Made by a program: the position numbers and the translations under genes
From: JACDAE01 sp963744875
Lineage (GTDB): Bacteria; Chloroflexota; Ktedonobacteria; Ktedonobacterales; Ktedonobacteraceae
Direction of reading: 5' to 3'
Assembly: GCA_963744875.1 (NCBI GenBank)
Contig: CAVUVQ010000009.1
Coordinates: forward strand, 186,001-250,000
DNA: 64,000 nt
Notes under the pieces: generated by a model
What the model was told of the DNA's origin: nothing
Database searches by the model: none
The model's input: only the letters and a program-made list of their open reading frames with translations
Shown here: piece by piece, positions 29,801-40,575 of the stretch
Position numbering within the stretch: the stretch's first letter is position 1
How the letters are laid out: the number at the start of each line of letters is the position of its first letter

Positions 29801-30188
29801 ATCCTCCTCCTATGCGGATGGGGGAGGGGTCATTCTGGTCTATCGTGGCACGTCCGCAACCCCTATTCAGGCAGTGAGTGGACTTGCAAGCAACGACAAT
29901 AATGGGAATGGGAATGTGACTTCGGTGCCATTCAACAGGGTAGCATGGAGCCCGTCAGCAAACGTCGTGAGCGTACTGCTCATGAGTTGGCAGCCTGCTA
30001 ATGCGACGGTGACATGGCCAGCCAGTTACACCTTGCAAGCAACGGCCAATGATACCTATAGTTTTGTGGCAGTAGGAGCGAATCTTACTTCCCAGACTGC
30101 CAGCAGCTTGAGTGCCCAGACTGCGACGCTCTCTGTATCACAGGCAGTCGTGCCAACATTACAAATAGCCATTCTTGTTGGTCCCTGA
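26882..30188 (+). CDS. Secreted DMFase-large-subunit-like protein with ASH repeats (frameshifted)
   Basis: About 1101 residues. A basic N-region and a hydrophobic helix (FLVSLLIALFLLFGIRFLG) form a signal peptide or anchor. The next 500 residues match the N,N-dimethylformamidase beta-subunit-like family (YRMGYY, SWTTGNYIVKL, VNTGHDEYY, FSADDINRRMIW). Three tandem 'choice-of-anchor D' / ASH-type immunoglobulin-like units follow (FGNQN, TLTNTGT, GTGVT), then a 200-residue C-terminal domain. An extra G at 28901 splits the frame; its removal gives NPTSVTFGNQN, the unit consensus. The start at 26882 is an estimate with GAGGG upstream. Probably a cell-surface or extracellular enzyme; substrate unknown. 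Confidence 0.75.
28549..29533 (+). repeat. Three tandem ~330-base ASH-domain coding repeats
   Basis: Units begin near 28549, 28879 and 29212. Each encodes about 110 residues running from LxPxxxxFGNQN to GTGV, with near-identical DNA in the segment for TNTGTLPLTINSIAL. The similarity at DNA level suggests fairly recent duplication or gene conversion. Confidence 0.85.
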
Positions 30189-30237
30189 TGGCCTACATAA
30201 AGAGATTTGAGTTTTAATGTAGTACGTGAAATAGTAA

Positions 30238-30262
30238 TGGTACTCGTCAATAGGGATGAGTA
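30238..30262. repeat. 25-base direct repeat, copy 2
   Basis: Exact copy of 26421-26445, 50 bases after the stop of the DMFase-like gene. It is followed by AATTTTCCC, so its 8-base stem could contribute to transcription termination. Confidence 0.9.
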
Positions 30263-30310
30263 ATTTTCCCTCCGGTGTCATAAGAAAGTGACATCAGGGG
30301 GAAAATTTTG
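30262..30310. terminator. Bidirectional hairpin terminator
   Basis: AATTTTCCCTCCGGTGTCA at 30262-30280 pairs with TGACATCAGGGGGAAAATT at 30289-30307 with few mismatches, and the ends supply T-runs on both strands. It lies between convergent genes ending at 30188 (+) and 30319 (-). Confidence 0.7.
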
Positions 30311-30318
30311 TCTCTGCT

Positions 30319-30729
30319 TTACTTCGCGGGTCGTTCGAGGGCGATGACAGGAATTTCACGATCCGTCTTCTTTTGATATTCGGCATAGGGCGGAAATACT
30401 TCTACTGCACGCGCTAATGCCTTTTCGCGCTCCTGACCTGTGAGGATGCGGGCGGTAGTTGCAAATTTCTCACTGCCAACCTCAACCGTCACTTCAGGGT
30501 GTGCAAGCACATTGAGGTACCACTCGGGATGTTTGGGATAGCCACCTTTGGATGCGACGGCAATCAAGCGATCACCCTCATCGACACGCATCAAGGGAAT
30601 GATGCGCTCCTGACCTGTTTTAGCTCCAGTGGTGGTCAGTAGAATTAATGATCCCCAACCCTGCACCTGGCCTTCGTGAGCACGAAACTCCTCAATCACT
30701 GCTTTGTTACGTTCATTCCATGTTGTCAT
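30319..30729 (-). CDS. Deazaflavin (F420)-dependent nitroreductase family protein
   Basis: 136 residues of the DUF385/Ddn split-barrel type: LILLTTTGAKTGQERIIPLM is the family hallmark that binds F420, followed by VASKGGYPKHPEWYLNVLAHPEVTVEVG. Members reduce nitro compounds or quinones with reduced F420. Start ATG at 30729 has AAAGG rather far upstream. It is divergent from a luciferase-like monooxygenase gene that may use the same cofactor. Confidence 0.88.
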   Translation of the reverse strand: MTTWNERNKAVIEEFRAHEGQVQGWGSLILLTTTGAKTGQERIIPLMRVDEGDRLIAVASKGGYPKHPEWYLNVLAHPEVTVEVGSEKFATTARILTGQEREKALARAVEVFPPYAEYQKKTDREIPVIALERPAK

Positions 30730-30953
30730 AAATCAAAGCTACCTTTCAGCATTTTAAAAACTGAGAAAAGTGGAGACACTCCATAATGGTCTCTAATGGT
30801 CTCTTTTAGAAAAACAGCATTGTGCCTGGCAAATATTCCAAATATCTTGAGAGGGATGCAGCGATGAAAAAGGTTTCAGCATTAATACGTAACGGGCGCA
30901 AAAAATGCTATACTCTCAAAGAGTGACGCGCTAATTTTACGACGAGGTGATAC

Positions 30954-31802
30954 ATGCAATTTGCGATCAACGTGCCGAACTTTGGGAGTTTTAGCGATGC
31001 ACGTCTCATGGCAGAACTGGCCCATGAGGCCGAAGATGCAGGGTGGGATGGCTTCTTTCTCTGGGATCACATCGGTGGCGACCCTGCAAAACCTTTTCCA
31101 ATGGCTGATCCGTGGGTAGAACTGGCGGCGATGGCAATGGTCACCAGTCGCATCAAGCTTGCACCTATCGTTACGCCCTTGCCACGACGACATCCCTGGA
31201 AACTGGCACGCGAGTGTGTGACTCTGGATCATCTCTCGCAAGGCCGCCTCATTCTGGGGGTAGGAATCGGTAGCGACCTGTTCTTCAAAGAGTACAGCAG
31301 CTATGGGCAAGCAGTGGACGATAAGTTGCATGGTGCAATGCTGGACGAGGGACTCGATGTGGTAAAATTGCTCTGGTCGGGTGAACAGGTGAGCTATGCT
31401 GGACAGCATTACCAGATCCATGATGCGTTGTTTCTGCCAAAACCGTTTCAGCAGCCACGTATTCCGATCTGGGTTGCTGGAGTATGGCCTTTTAAAAAAC
31501 CGTTTCAGCGAGCAGCGCGTTGGGATGGCATCTGTCCACTCAAAGGTTCCTATCAAGTGATGCAACCAGACGATATTCGCGAGATAGTAAGCTACATGCA
31601 ACAGTTTCGTAGCAACGATGAGCCATTTGATGTGTTGGCATCAGGCCTTACGAGCGGCAAAGAGCGTCAGAAGGATCTTGATACCGTCATGCCTTATATC
31701 GAGGCCGGGGCTACGTGGTGGCAGGAAGCATTTAATGATAGCGATGCCCACGAACTGGAAATTGTACGTGCACGTATCCGACAAGGCCCACCACGCATGT
31801 GA
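30954..31802 (+). CDS. LLM-class flavin/F420-dependent oxidoreductase
   Basis: 282 residues with the bacterial luciferase-like barrel: FAINVPNFGSFSDARLMAELAHEAEDAGWDGFFLWDH at the N-terminus, LAPIVTPLPRRHPWKLARE and GRLILGVGIGSD in the core. Such proteins use FMN or F420 for hydride transfer; which one is not decided by sequence here, though an F420-type nitroreductase lies next to it. Start at 30954 with GAGGTGAT upstream. Substrate unknown. Confidence 0.88.
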   Translation: MQFAINVPNFGSFSDARLMAELAHEAEDAGWDGFFLWDHIGGDPAKPFPMADPWVELAAMAMVTSRIKLAPIVTPLPRRHPWKLARECVTLDHLSQGRLILGVGIGSDLFFKEYSSYGQAVDDKLHGAMLDEGLDVVKLLWSGEQVSYAGQHYQIHDALFLPKPFQQPRIPIWVAGVWPFKKPFQRAARWDGICPLKGSYQVMQPDDIREIVSYMQQFRSNDEPFDVLASGLTSGKERQKDLDTVMPYIEAGATWWQEAFNDSDAHELEIVRARIRQGPPRM

Positions 31803-31828
31803 TAGGCTACACCTGTTAAGGGGGAAAA

Positions 31829-31860
31829 CGGGCTTATAAATCGCGCCCCTACACCAATGG
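31829..31860. repeat. Half copy of the dispersed palindromic element
   Basis: GGCTTATAAATCGCGCCCCT followed by ACACCAATGG matches one arm of the GTAGGG/CCCCTAC element family (compare 21886-21905). No second arm is nearby, so it is a solo arm. Confidence 0.55.
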
Positions 31861-31947
31861 TAAATAGTCTCATGAAGTGGAAGAAAGGTAAGAGTACTTT
31901 CAAACGATATAAGGTAAATGTGAATCTTCCATACTTTTTTGTGACCG

Positions 31948-32906
31948 TCACACTTTCAGGCGAACCTGCCCCAATCCCATCGCCGTTTTGTATCCGATGC
32001 CGCTATAGAACGCCAATTGTGTCAGGAGATAGATCTGCTGACGCAGGGTCAGGGCCGTCTCGCTCTTCTCATCGGGTCCGCGCAACTGATAGGTGCATGA
32101 ACCGAGGAAGCCGCGTTGCAGGTGCGTTGTGAAGTGGACATGATGGGCTTTAAGGTCATAATCGATCACAATGATGCCATCTTCCTCAAGATAGCGTTCG
32201 AGCCGTTCTTTCTGCACAAGTGAAGCCAGGTCGGGAGGCGCGATATCTTCCCAACGCCGCAACAGATTGGTGAAGATAAATTGGGGTTGTGGGAACATAG
32301 CGGCATGAGTTCCATACAGGCTTTTGCTATTGCCACGACTGAATGTGGTGAGTGTGCCAAATTCGAGCGTGAATGATGACGTGGAGCTAAAGCGCATTGT
32401 CTTTGCTTGCTCCACAATGGTTGTCAGTGAGGTAAAGCCAGTCCAGCCTGAAGTGTCGTCGTTGGTGAGAATAACCTCTTCGAGCAGGAAGAGTTGTTTA
32501 CCCAGGCGCAGAAATGGGGGAATGGTTGAGCCTGTCTGGGAGGCGTTCACGTTCATCAACGCGTTATAGAAGAGGGGAAACAGGTCGCCGAGCAGTAACG
32601 TGATACGCAGGGTATAGGTCTTCCCTGGATCGAGCGGCAGGTGGATATTCTCTTGTTCGGCATGTATAAAGCGTTGGGTGGTACGGGGAAAGTGCAGGCT
32701 TGAGCAGGTGAACAGGCGACGTTTCTGGCCCTCATGCAGCCATGTCGCGACATCGGGTGCGGCGGCGTTGAGCCATTTGAGAAAGGCTCCATGCACAAGT
32801 TCGCCGGAGAAGGGCATGAGGGTACCCTTCTGGATGGGGCGCACTTTTAGAATAAAGGCGTATAGGCGTGCTGGGCTTCTGCGGATGGGAATGGTGTTTG
32901 TGTCAT
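31948..32906 (-). CDS. cas6: Cas6-type CRISPR endoribonuclease (N-terminus frameshifted)
   Basis: About 319 residues if one base is missing near 32860. The C-terminal part shows the Cas6 signature: GFLGSCTYQLRG for the distal glycine loop region and LAFYSGIGYKTAMGLGQVR at the end. The N-terminal FSGELVHGAFLKWL segment is also typical. Cas6 cuts pre-crRNA in type I and III systems. The frame is open only from GTG 32844; the upstream in-frame codons (YAFILKVRPIQKG) fit a Cas6 first strand but lack a start, whereas ATG 32906 with GGAAG upstream is out of frame. No array or other cas gene is in the window. Confidence 0.8.
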
Positions 32907-33118
32907 AGTATTATCTTCCATATAAACAATTCTTTTTCTGCTTGCATGATAGAAAATACTTGCAATTGAATCTCCCGTTCTTCAAGAAATACTTTGCCTG
33001 ATCGCCTGACGGATAATATTTGTGCAAGGTATCAGGTAGCGTTGTGAGATTTGGGCGTCTCAATAGAAGAACGTAGAGCAAGGGTAGAGATCAAAATGAA
33101 GGTGTGTCTGATAGGATA

Positions 33119-33167
33119 AACGGTGTGATGAAGCTCAGATGAATTATCCAGGCTTTATCACACCGTG
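33119..33167. repeat. Hairpin downstream of the GH43 gene
   Basis: ACGGTGTGATGAAGC (33120-33134) pairs with GGCTTTATCACACCGT (33151-33166). It lies beyond the stop of the minus-strand GH43 gene and may end its transcript, though no T-run follows on that strand. Confidence 0.5.
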
Positions 33168-33188
33168 TCTCACACATCGCTACGTATG

Positions 33189-34626
33189 TTAGCGCACGTA
33201 GGGCCAACCTTGAGCGTCCCAACCAAGCAAGTTCAAGCCGAGAGTGGGTGAGCCGTTATTGTTTCCATTGTAATAATGGTAGACGAGCAGGTCACCATCG
33301 CTATCATGCATAACGGTATTGCCGCCGGGTCCAACAATAGAGCCGTGGCTACTGAGAAGAATCGTTCCACCACCCTGAAGCATACTAACACCGCCTTCAT
33401 CAGTATAGGGACCAGTGATGGTGCTCGCACGTCCGACGACGATGTGGTAGGTACTATTGACGCCACTACAGCACACATCGAACGAGGCAAACAGGTAGTA
33501 ATAGCCGCCATGAGGGTAGATGTAAGCACCTTCAATGCCTTTGCTTGTATCCAGGCGCACCGCGAGATGGTAGAGCGTCTGATTGGAGGCCAGTTGTTTG
33601 CCAGTTGAAGGGTTGATCTGGATGAGATAGATGCCATTCCAATAGGAGCCTAAGTTGAGCCAGTAGTTGCCAGAAGCATCAGATACTTAGAGCAGGATCG
33701 ATAGCATTATAGCCAGAGCCGGGATGCGAAGTGTAGACGATTCCCTGATCAACCCAGCTTCCAGGGGCCGCCGTTGTACTGGTGGCGAGGCCGATGGCTG
33801 ATGTTTCTGAACCAAAGGACGAGGCGGCAAAGTAGAGCCAATACTTCCCATTATGGTAGGAAACGTCGGGTGCCCAGAGAACACCATTACCTTTGTTATA
33901 GGTGCTGGTCCATGCAGGAATCGTCTTGAATGCTGCACCTGCGTTGCTAAAATGAATGCGATCGGTGGAGGAACGCATTTCAATTCCCGAACCAGAGGTG
34001 GTGGTGCTGAACGCATAATAGGTTCCGTTCGCGGTCTTGATCATAGCTGGATCATGAACAGTAGTATCGCCGGAGACGGTGTTGGGATCAGGATAGGTTG
34101 CTCCTGCTGCTACCAGTCTCCAGAGATGATCGCTGGTGCCATTATCAGTCCATTGCAGAGCGCCTGCCCCGTCTGTTTTAGAGGCACCAGAGATACCAAG
34201 CACTAAGCCACTGTTCTGATTGACGATCTTGTAGTAGCCATTTCCAGCGCTGACAAACTGCCAGAGATGGTCGCGGGTGCCATTGTCGGCCCATTGCAAA
34301 GCGGCGGCACCGGCAGCAGTAGAACCTCCACTAATGCCCAGTGGCTCCCGGCTATTTATGTTCTCGATTTTGTAGTTACCACCACCATCGGGTATGAAGT
34401 GCCAGAGTTGATTGGTGCCTCCATTGTCGGCCCATTGAATGGCAGTAGTACCAGCCGTTTTGGAGGCTCCAGTGATGTCCAGAACCAACCCGCTGTTCTG
34501 GTTCACGATCTTATAATTATGGGTTGTGTCGAGGGTTGTGGCGGCCTGTACAGCCTGATGTGGTATAGATATACCTATACAAACAAAGGCAACGAGCAGC
34601 ATGGCTACGATAATGAAACGTTTCAT
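33189..34626 (-). CDS. GH43 endo-arabinanase-like enzyme with ricin-type lectin domain (frameshifted)
   Basis: About 478 residues. A signal peptide (IIVAMLLVAFVCIGIS) is followed by a ricin B-like domain of three repeats around residues 35-170 (YKIVNQNSGLVLDI and LQWADNGT motifs) that binds sugar chains. The rest is a five-bladed GH43 domain: HDPAMIKTANGTYYAFST has the catalytic base Asp, WAPDVSYHNGKYWLYFA and the IEGAYIY stretch has the acid Glu. An extra base at 33687-33688 splits the frame; after removal AIDPAL continues as VSDASGNYWLNLGSYWNG. It is secreted and probably breaks down arabinan of plant cell walls. Confidence 0.85.
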
Positions 34627-34990
34627 GAAGTAGAGTCCTTTCCACTTTCTAAATGTCGAAACATCCTTGTTGTTACTATTCTTTGAGGCTAAAATCCGTT
34701 AACGCCTGACCAGTATTTTTCTCCTGGCTCCTCTCTTTACACTTGAATTATTTTCTACAGAAAATGAGAGGATATATACATAATTATACCATATTTGCAG
34801 AGAGACCCCAGGCGATCTTCGTCACATTGACGATAAACTCCTATTCAATACAATAACTTATTCATAGTGAATTGGAGATCCGCACCCTGTATCATCTGTT
34901 CTCTCGATACAGAGATAATGGCGCGGGTCTCCAATTCTCTACATAGGCAAACTCGCTATTGCACCTGCTCTAACGTTTGGGCAGCAACCT
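34627..34990. other. Intergenic region with imperfect palindrome
   Basis: The 364-base gap between the GH43 start and the PKS stop holds a long imperfect hairpin, 34869-34937, with outer arms GAATTGGAGATCCGC / GCGGGTCTCCAATTC and an inner CTGTATC / GATACAG pair. It could terminate the PKS transcript. The rest is AT-rich upstream sequence of the GH43 gene. Confidence 0.5.
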
Positions 34991-37900
34991 CTAGATCTGT
35001 TCTAAGATCTGCGTGCTGAGCTGCTCAAAAGTGATACCCTGGAGGAAATTTGTGACCAGTGATGGGCACGTTCAGATCAGATCCAATGCGATTCTTCAAC
35101 TCGACAGCCATCAGCGAGTCGATGCCCAGCCGATTGAGCCGCTGCTGTGGATCAAGCTTAAGCGAGGTGTGACCGAGTACGCGAGCAATCTGCTCACTGA
35201 GATATTGCGTGAGCTTCTGCTGGCGCTGTCCATTGTTAAGATTGGTCAGTATTTCGCTCGTAAGTTGTGATCTTGCTCCATTCTTTTGCTCCCCTGCCGA
35301 CTCCTCGATCAAGTGAGCAAAGAGCGAAGAGCGGGTCAAATTCGGATAGAATTGGCTCCACATGGTAAGGTTAAACGACATCACACCAATCTGGGGCGGA
35401 CTCTGATGCAGCAAGTTCTCCAGGATTGCCAGCCCTTCTTTGGGCTTCATGCTCGCGAAGCCGCGTGCATCCAGGCGCTCACCACGGTTCTCCTTCATGG
35501 CCTGCCCGACCTCACCCCAGCGACCCCAGTTGATGCAGAGCGCTGGATACCCTTGCTGTCTGCGATAGTGGGCAAGCATGTCCATAAATGCATTGGCCGC
35601 CGCATAGTTCCCCTGACCGGGCGAACCGATCAGTGATGCCGCCGACGAGAAAAGCACAAAGTAGTCCAACGGCTCATGCAGTGTCAAGCGGTGGAGATTC
35701 CAGGCTCCATCTATCTTGGGAGGCATGACGCTTAAAAAACGTTCGTGGGTCTGCTGAAGCAAGATACTGTCATCCAGCACGACAGCGCTGTGGAAGATGC
35801 CACGCAATGGGGGCATCTCGCGTCGTATCTGGGCCAGTATGCCCTCTAGCTGCTCTTCGTTGGCAACATCACCTTTCATTACACAGATCATAGCCCCGGT
35901 CTCACGCATGGCTTGCAGTATGGCTTCTGTCTCCTCGGAAGCTTCCCGGCGTCCTACAAGTACAAGATGTCGTGCGCCTTGCTCGATCATCCACTGAGCC
36001 GTTCGTAGCCCTACGCCACCCAGACCTCCGGTAATCATATAGGTACCATCCAGGCGGAAGAGTGGTCGCCCCTGCTCATGTCCAGCTGATAAAGAATAGC
36101 GAGCAAGCCGGGCGACATAGCGCCGATCGCCACGCAATGCGACCTCGTCCGCTTCCTCGTCAGACCAGATTTCCTTGAAGAGTGTGTCAGAGGATCTCTT
36201 TTCAAGGGTCGCATCGAGATCGATTAAGGTGCAGTTCAGGTTCTGATGTTCATAAACGATCACACGTCCCAATCCCCACAGGGGTGACTGTAACAAGCCT
36301 ATTGTCTGATCTTGTTCGTTGATGGCATGAACTCCATTCGTGACCAGCCAGAGACGAAGAGATCTCTCTTGTTTTGCTGCTGCTAGCGCCTGAACCAGAT
36401 GCAGAGCACCAACGCTGGCTAGAGCCTGGTTCGTATACACTGGCTGTCGCATCGTCTCATTTACTGATGGTGCCAGCAGACCCCATAGATATACAATGCC
36501 GATAGCCTGCCCATCGCTCCGATATTGGAGTTCCCTGAGCAATCGATCGAACTCTTCAGGGGCATCTGGAGACAGCTCATAATGGTACTCTCCAACCCGT
36601 TTGTAAACCTGGCCGGGCATCACTAGCGTGCACCTGGCACCATTAGCCCACAGATGTTCTGCCAGACGCCGTCCAATTCTATCTCCCTCACTGAAGACCA
36701 GCCAGTTTTTACGCGATGCCATCTTCTCACTGCGCTCATTACGGGCTTGCAGCTCCCACTTGATGGTGTACAGGAGCTGGTTCAGACGCTGGCGCATGAA
36801 ATCAGGCGTCTCGCTCTCCAACGATTGCAGACGGCAACCAAGTACCTCCAACAGCACCTGCCCTTGCTCGTCGAGCAGAGTTATGTCTCCTTCAAGGGTA
36901 TCGTTGGTCGCCGTTCGCATAATTGCGTGTGTCCACAGGGTGCCATCAGGTTCTGGTCGCTGGTGAAACTTGACCCGTTTTACCGCCACAGGCACATATG
37001 CTTCCCCCTCATGTTCCTCTGGTAGAAACGGGGTGATGCCTTGTAAAAAGGAGTCTAGCAGGGCTGGATGGATCTGGTAGCCATGTGAGGTATTTGCCAC
37101 GTCAGTTGGAATCGTGAGATGTGCCATCACTTCGCCTGGATGCCGCCAGACATGTGTTACACCCTGAAAAAGGGGACCATGCTGGATGCCACGAGTCCGC
37201 AAGCCCTGGTAATAGCGATCGGCCTCCATTCCTAACGTCCACTCGTGTTGAACTTCGTCAGGGGTTGGATGGGTAATCTCTTCCTTGTTAAGGGCTTCCT
37301 CCTCACGTAGCACGGTTGCGCTGGCGTGAAGGGTCCATACCGGTGCTTGCTTATCCTGCCCGGCCTGAGTACTGAAGAAATGCAGAGTCATCTTGCGTGC
37401 GTCCACTTCCTGCGTCAGGATTACTTGCAGAGTCTGTGTTATGCCCTTGGGAAAGAAAAGCACCTTTTTGAGATCAATATCCTCTATGCTAAAGCGCTGT
37501 GGCCCTAAAACCTCGGTTGCTGCGGCCAGGGATAGCTCGATATATGCTGCGCAGGGGAGCACCGGCATACCATGCACACAATGCTCACTCAGGTACGGAA
37601 AGAGTTCGACACTTATATCGGCGGTCCAGAAGTACGTCGTGGGATGCAAAGCTGACGGTGTGCTCGTACCCAGAATGGGATGCCCTGCACTATTGCTATG
37701 CCACAGCATTGACTTCGCTTGAGGATGCTCAAGAGCCGAGTTCCAGTGGCGTTGGCGTTGCCAGGGATAGGTCGGCAGAGAAACTTGCTGTCCACCAGTG
37801 ATATACAACTGAGACCAGTTCGGTTCGCCTCCATATGCATAGATAGTGCCCAGGGCGGCCAGCAACGCAGCTCGCCCTTCCTCATCGCGTCGCATCGATG

Positions 37901-40376
37901 CAAGTGCCAGACCAGACTTCTCGCTCTGCTCTATCGTTTGTCTGATTGCACCAACCAGGATTGGATGAGGACTCATCTCCATAAAAACGTCAAAATCCTC
38001 TTCCAGCAATCCCTGGATGGCCGTGAGAAAGAGCACCGGCTCACGCAAATTGTCAACCCAGTAACTGGACGTAAGTTCGCTCCCGTCGATAATGTCTCCA
38101 CGTACGGTCGAATACATTGGAATTGTGGTACTGTGCGGGTGCACGTGCCGCATAAGATTGAGCAAGTCGTCATGTAACTGATCCATCTGTGGGCTATGCG
38201 AGGCAACATCTACGTTGACGAGACGACCGAATATACCATTGCGAGCAAGCAGCTCCAGAATTTCGGTGAGCGCCTCGGGATCGCCTGACAGGACTGTCGA
38301 ATGTGGGCTGTTGTTCACAGCTACAGAAACTCGCCCCACATAGTCCCTGACAATTACCTGCGCCTGATCAAGTGGAAGTTCTACGGCGGCCATCGCACCT
38401 TTGCCACTCATACGGAGGAGGAGTCTGCTGCGGGAGCAGATAATCCATGCTGCATCATCCAGACTGAGCGCTCCGGCCACATAGGCTGCTGCGGCCTCAC
38501 CCATTGAGTGACCCACAACGGCGTCCGGCTTAATCCCCCAGGAGCGCCAGAGCGTAGCCAGAGCCACCTCGATTGCGAAGAGCACTGGCTGGATCACGTC
38601 AATCCTCTTTATTGCATGCTCTTCGTTCGCCCGCAATTGCTCAAGCAGCGACCAGTCAACATACTTGCGCATCACACGGTCGCACTCCTTGATGGCAGCG
38701 TGAAAAACTGGTTCCTGATCCAGCAAATCACGTCCCATTCCGTACCACTGTGAACCCTGACCAGGGAAAACCCAGACGATTTTCTGCCGCCTGGCAGTTT
38801 TGTGTCCGCTAATCAGTTCTGGGCCTGCCTCATTATGTATAAAGGCCGCCAGTTTATCATGAGCATCTTGCCGTGATTGACTGACGACTGCCAGCCGATA
38901 ATCGTGATGGGTGCGGCGCGTACTGGCGGTATAGCAGATATCAGGGAATGCCTGATCTGCGTACTCTTTCTCCTCCAAATGTTTCAGATAGCTGCGTGCC
39001 AGATCTTGTAATGCCTCGGGCGTCTGCGCCGATAGAGGGAGGAGATGCAGCGCAGGTTGTATGCTGCCCTGGAGTGTCCTGGTTGGTGCTATTTCTGGAG
39101 CCTCCTCTAACACAACATGGGCATTAGTGCCAGCAATGCCAAAACTACTGACGCCGGCCAGCCGTGGGGCATCACTGTGGGGCCAGGGAGTCAACTGTGT
39201 AGGAATCATCAATGGATAATCCTGCCAGGGAATCGCTGGATTCGGCTGATGGAAATGTAAATTCGGCGGAATCATCTTATGCTTGAGACAGAGCACAACT
39301 TTGATCAATCCCGCAAGTCCGGCTGCCCCCTCCGTATGACCAATGTTCGTCTTGACTGAACCAACGAGCAAAGGATTATCAATAGAGCGTCCAGCACAAA
39401 GCACGCCCCCCAATGCATTGATTTCAACCGGGTCGCCTGCGCTCGTGCCAGTGCCATGAGCTTCGACGTACTTCACATCCAATGGATCGACGCCAGCATC
39501 ACGATAGGCCATATGCAGTCCAGCTTGCTGCCCTGCTGTGCTGGGAGCCATGAATAACTCACAGTGCCCATCATTGTTGGAGGCACTGCCACGAATAACT
39601 GCATGAATCTGGTCACCATCGGCCAGAGCACGTGAAAGCAATTTCAACACGACCACGCCCGCACCTTCACTACGCACATAGCCGTCCGCCTGCGCATCAA
39701 ATGCCTTACAATGGCCGTCTGGTGCCATCATTCTTCCCTGCGAAAATCCAATAGTATGATCAGGATTAAGGATGATATTCACACCACCAGCCAGCGCCAT
39801 CGTGCATGAGCCAGTCCGTAAGCTCTGACAGGCAAGATGTACAGCGACCAGCGAAGAGGAACAGGCAGCATCCAATGCCACACTCACCCCCTGGAGTCCT
39901 AAAGCATAAGAAATGCGGCCAGCGGCACCACTGCGTGCACTTCCTGCCGTACCATATACGTCAAGATGCGTGGGATCACCAAATTGTCGATCCCAATAAT
40001 CACCTGTAATGATACCAATGAAGACGCCAGCGATTTCATCAGCCAATTTCTCAGGGACGAGGCCACCATCTTCCATCGCCTCCCAGGCTACCTCAAGTAG
40101 CAATCGGTGCTGTGGATCCATGCGTGAAGCTTCGCGCGGGGAAAGGCCAAAGAAGGCAGCATCAAACCGATCGACCTGATCCAGGAAGCCCCCCATGCGA
40201 CTCATAACCTTGCCAGGGGTGGCTGGCCTCGGGTCATATACAGCATCGATATCGTATCGGTCGGCAGGAACCTCCCTGATTGCATCCATGCCGTTGCACA
40301 TAAGTTGCCAGAATGCATGGGGGTTTGGAGCACCGGGAAAACGGCAGCCCATGCCAACAATAGCAATTGATTCCAT
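34991..40376 (-). CDS. Single-module type I polyketide synthase, KS-AT-DH-KR-ACP (C-terminal frameshift)
   Basis: About 1794 residues in one chain. KS: DAACSSS with Cys172, EAHGTGT and KTNIGHTEGAAG. AT: PGQGSQW near 547 and GHSMGE near 625; the VASH stretch weakly suggests a branched extender. DH: HCVHGMPVLP near 960. KR: TGGLGGVGLR near 1410. ACP: LGIDSLMAVEL near 1755. No ER, MT or thioesterase. One extra base at 35055-35056 displaces the end of the ACP; correction gives VTNFLQGITFEQLSTQILEQ and a stop at 34991. The order matches partially reducing iterative synthases such as 6-methylsalicylate types. GGAGG precedes the start. Confidence 0.9.
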
Positions 40377-40575
40377 AATTCCTCCACCTGTTGTTATTTA
40401 TCCATAGATCCCCACCTTCAAGGTACTTTTTGTGTATTACAATGGATCTATGAATTCTATAAGCTATTACATATTTTATAAAGATGCATTGCTATCCTGC
40501 ATGGTTATCCAGTATGGCATCTGCCCCTGGAAAACTCCTACTATTGAGTCGAGCCTGACAGGTTCTTTGTACAGA

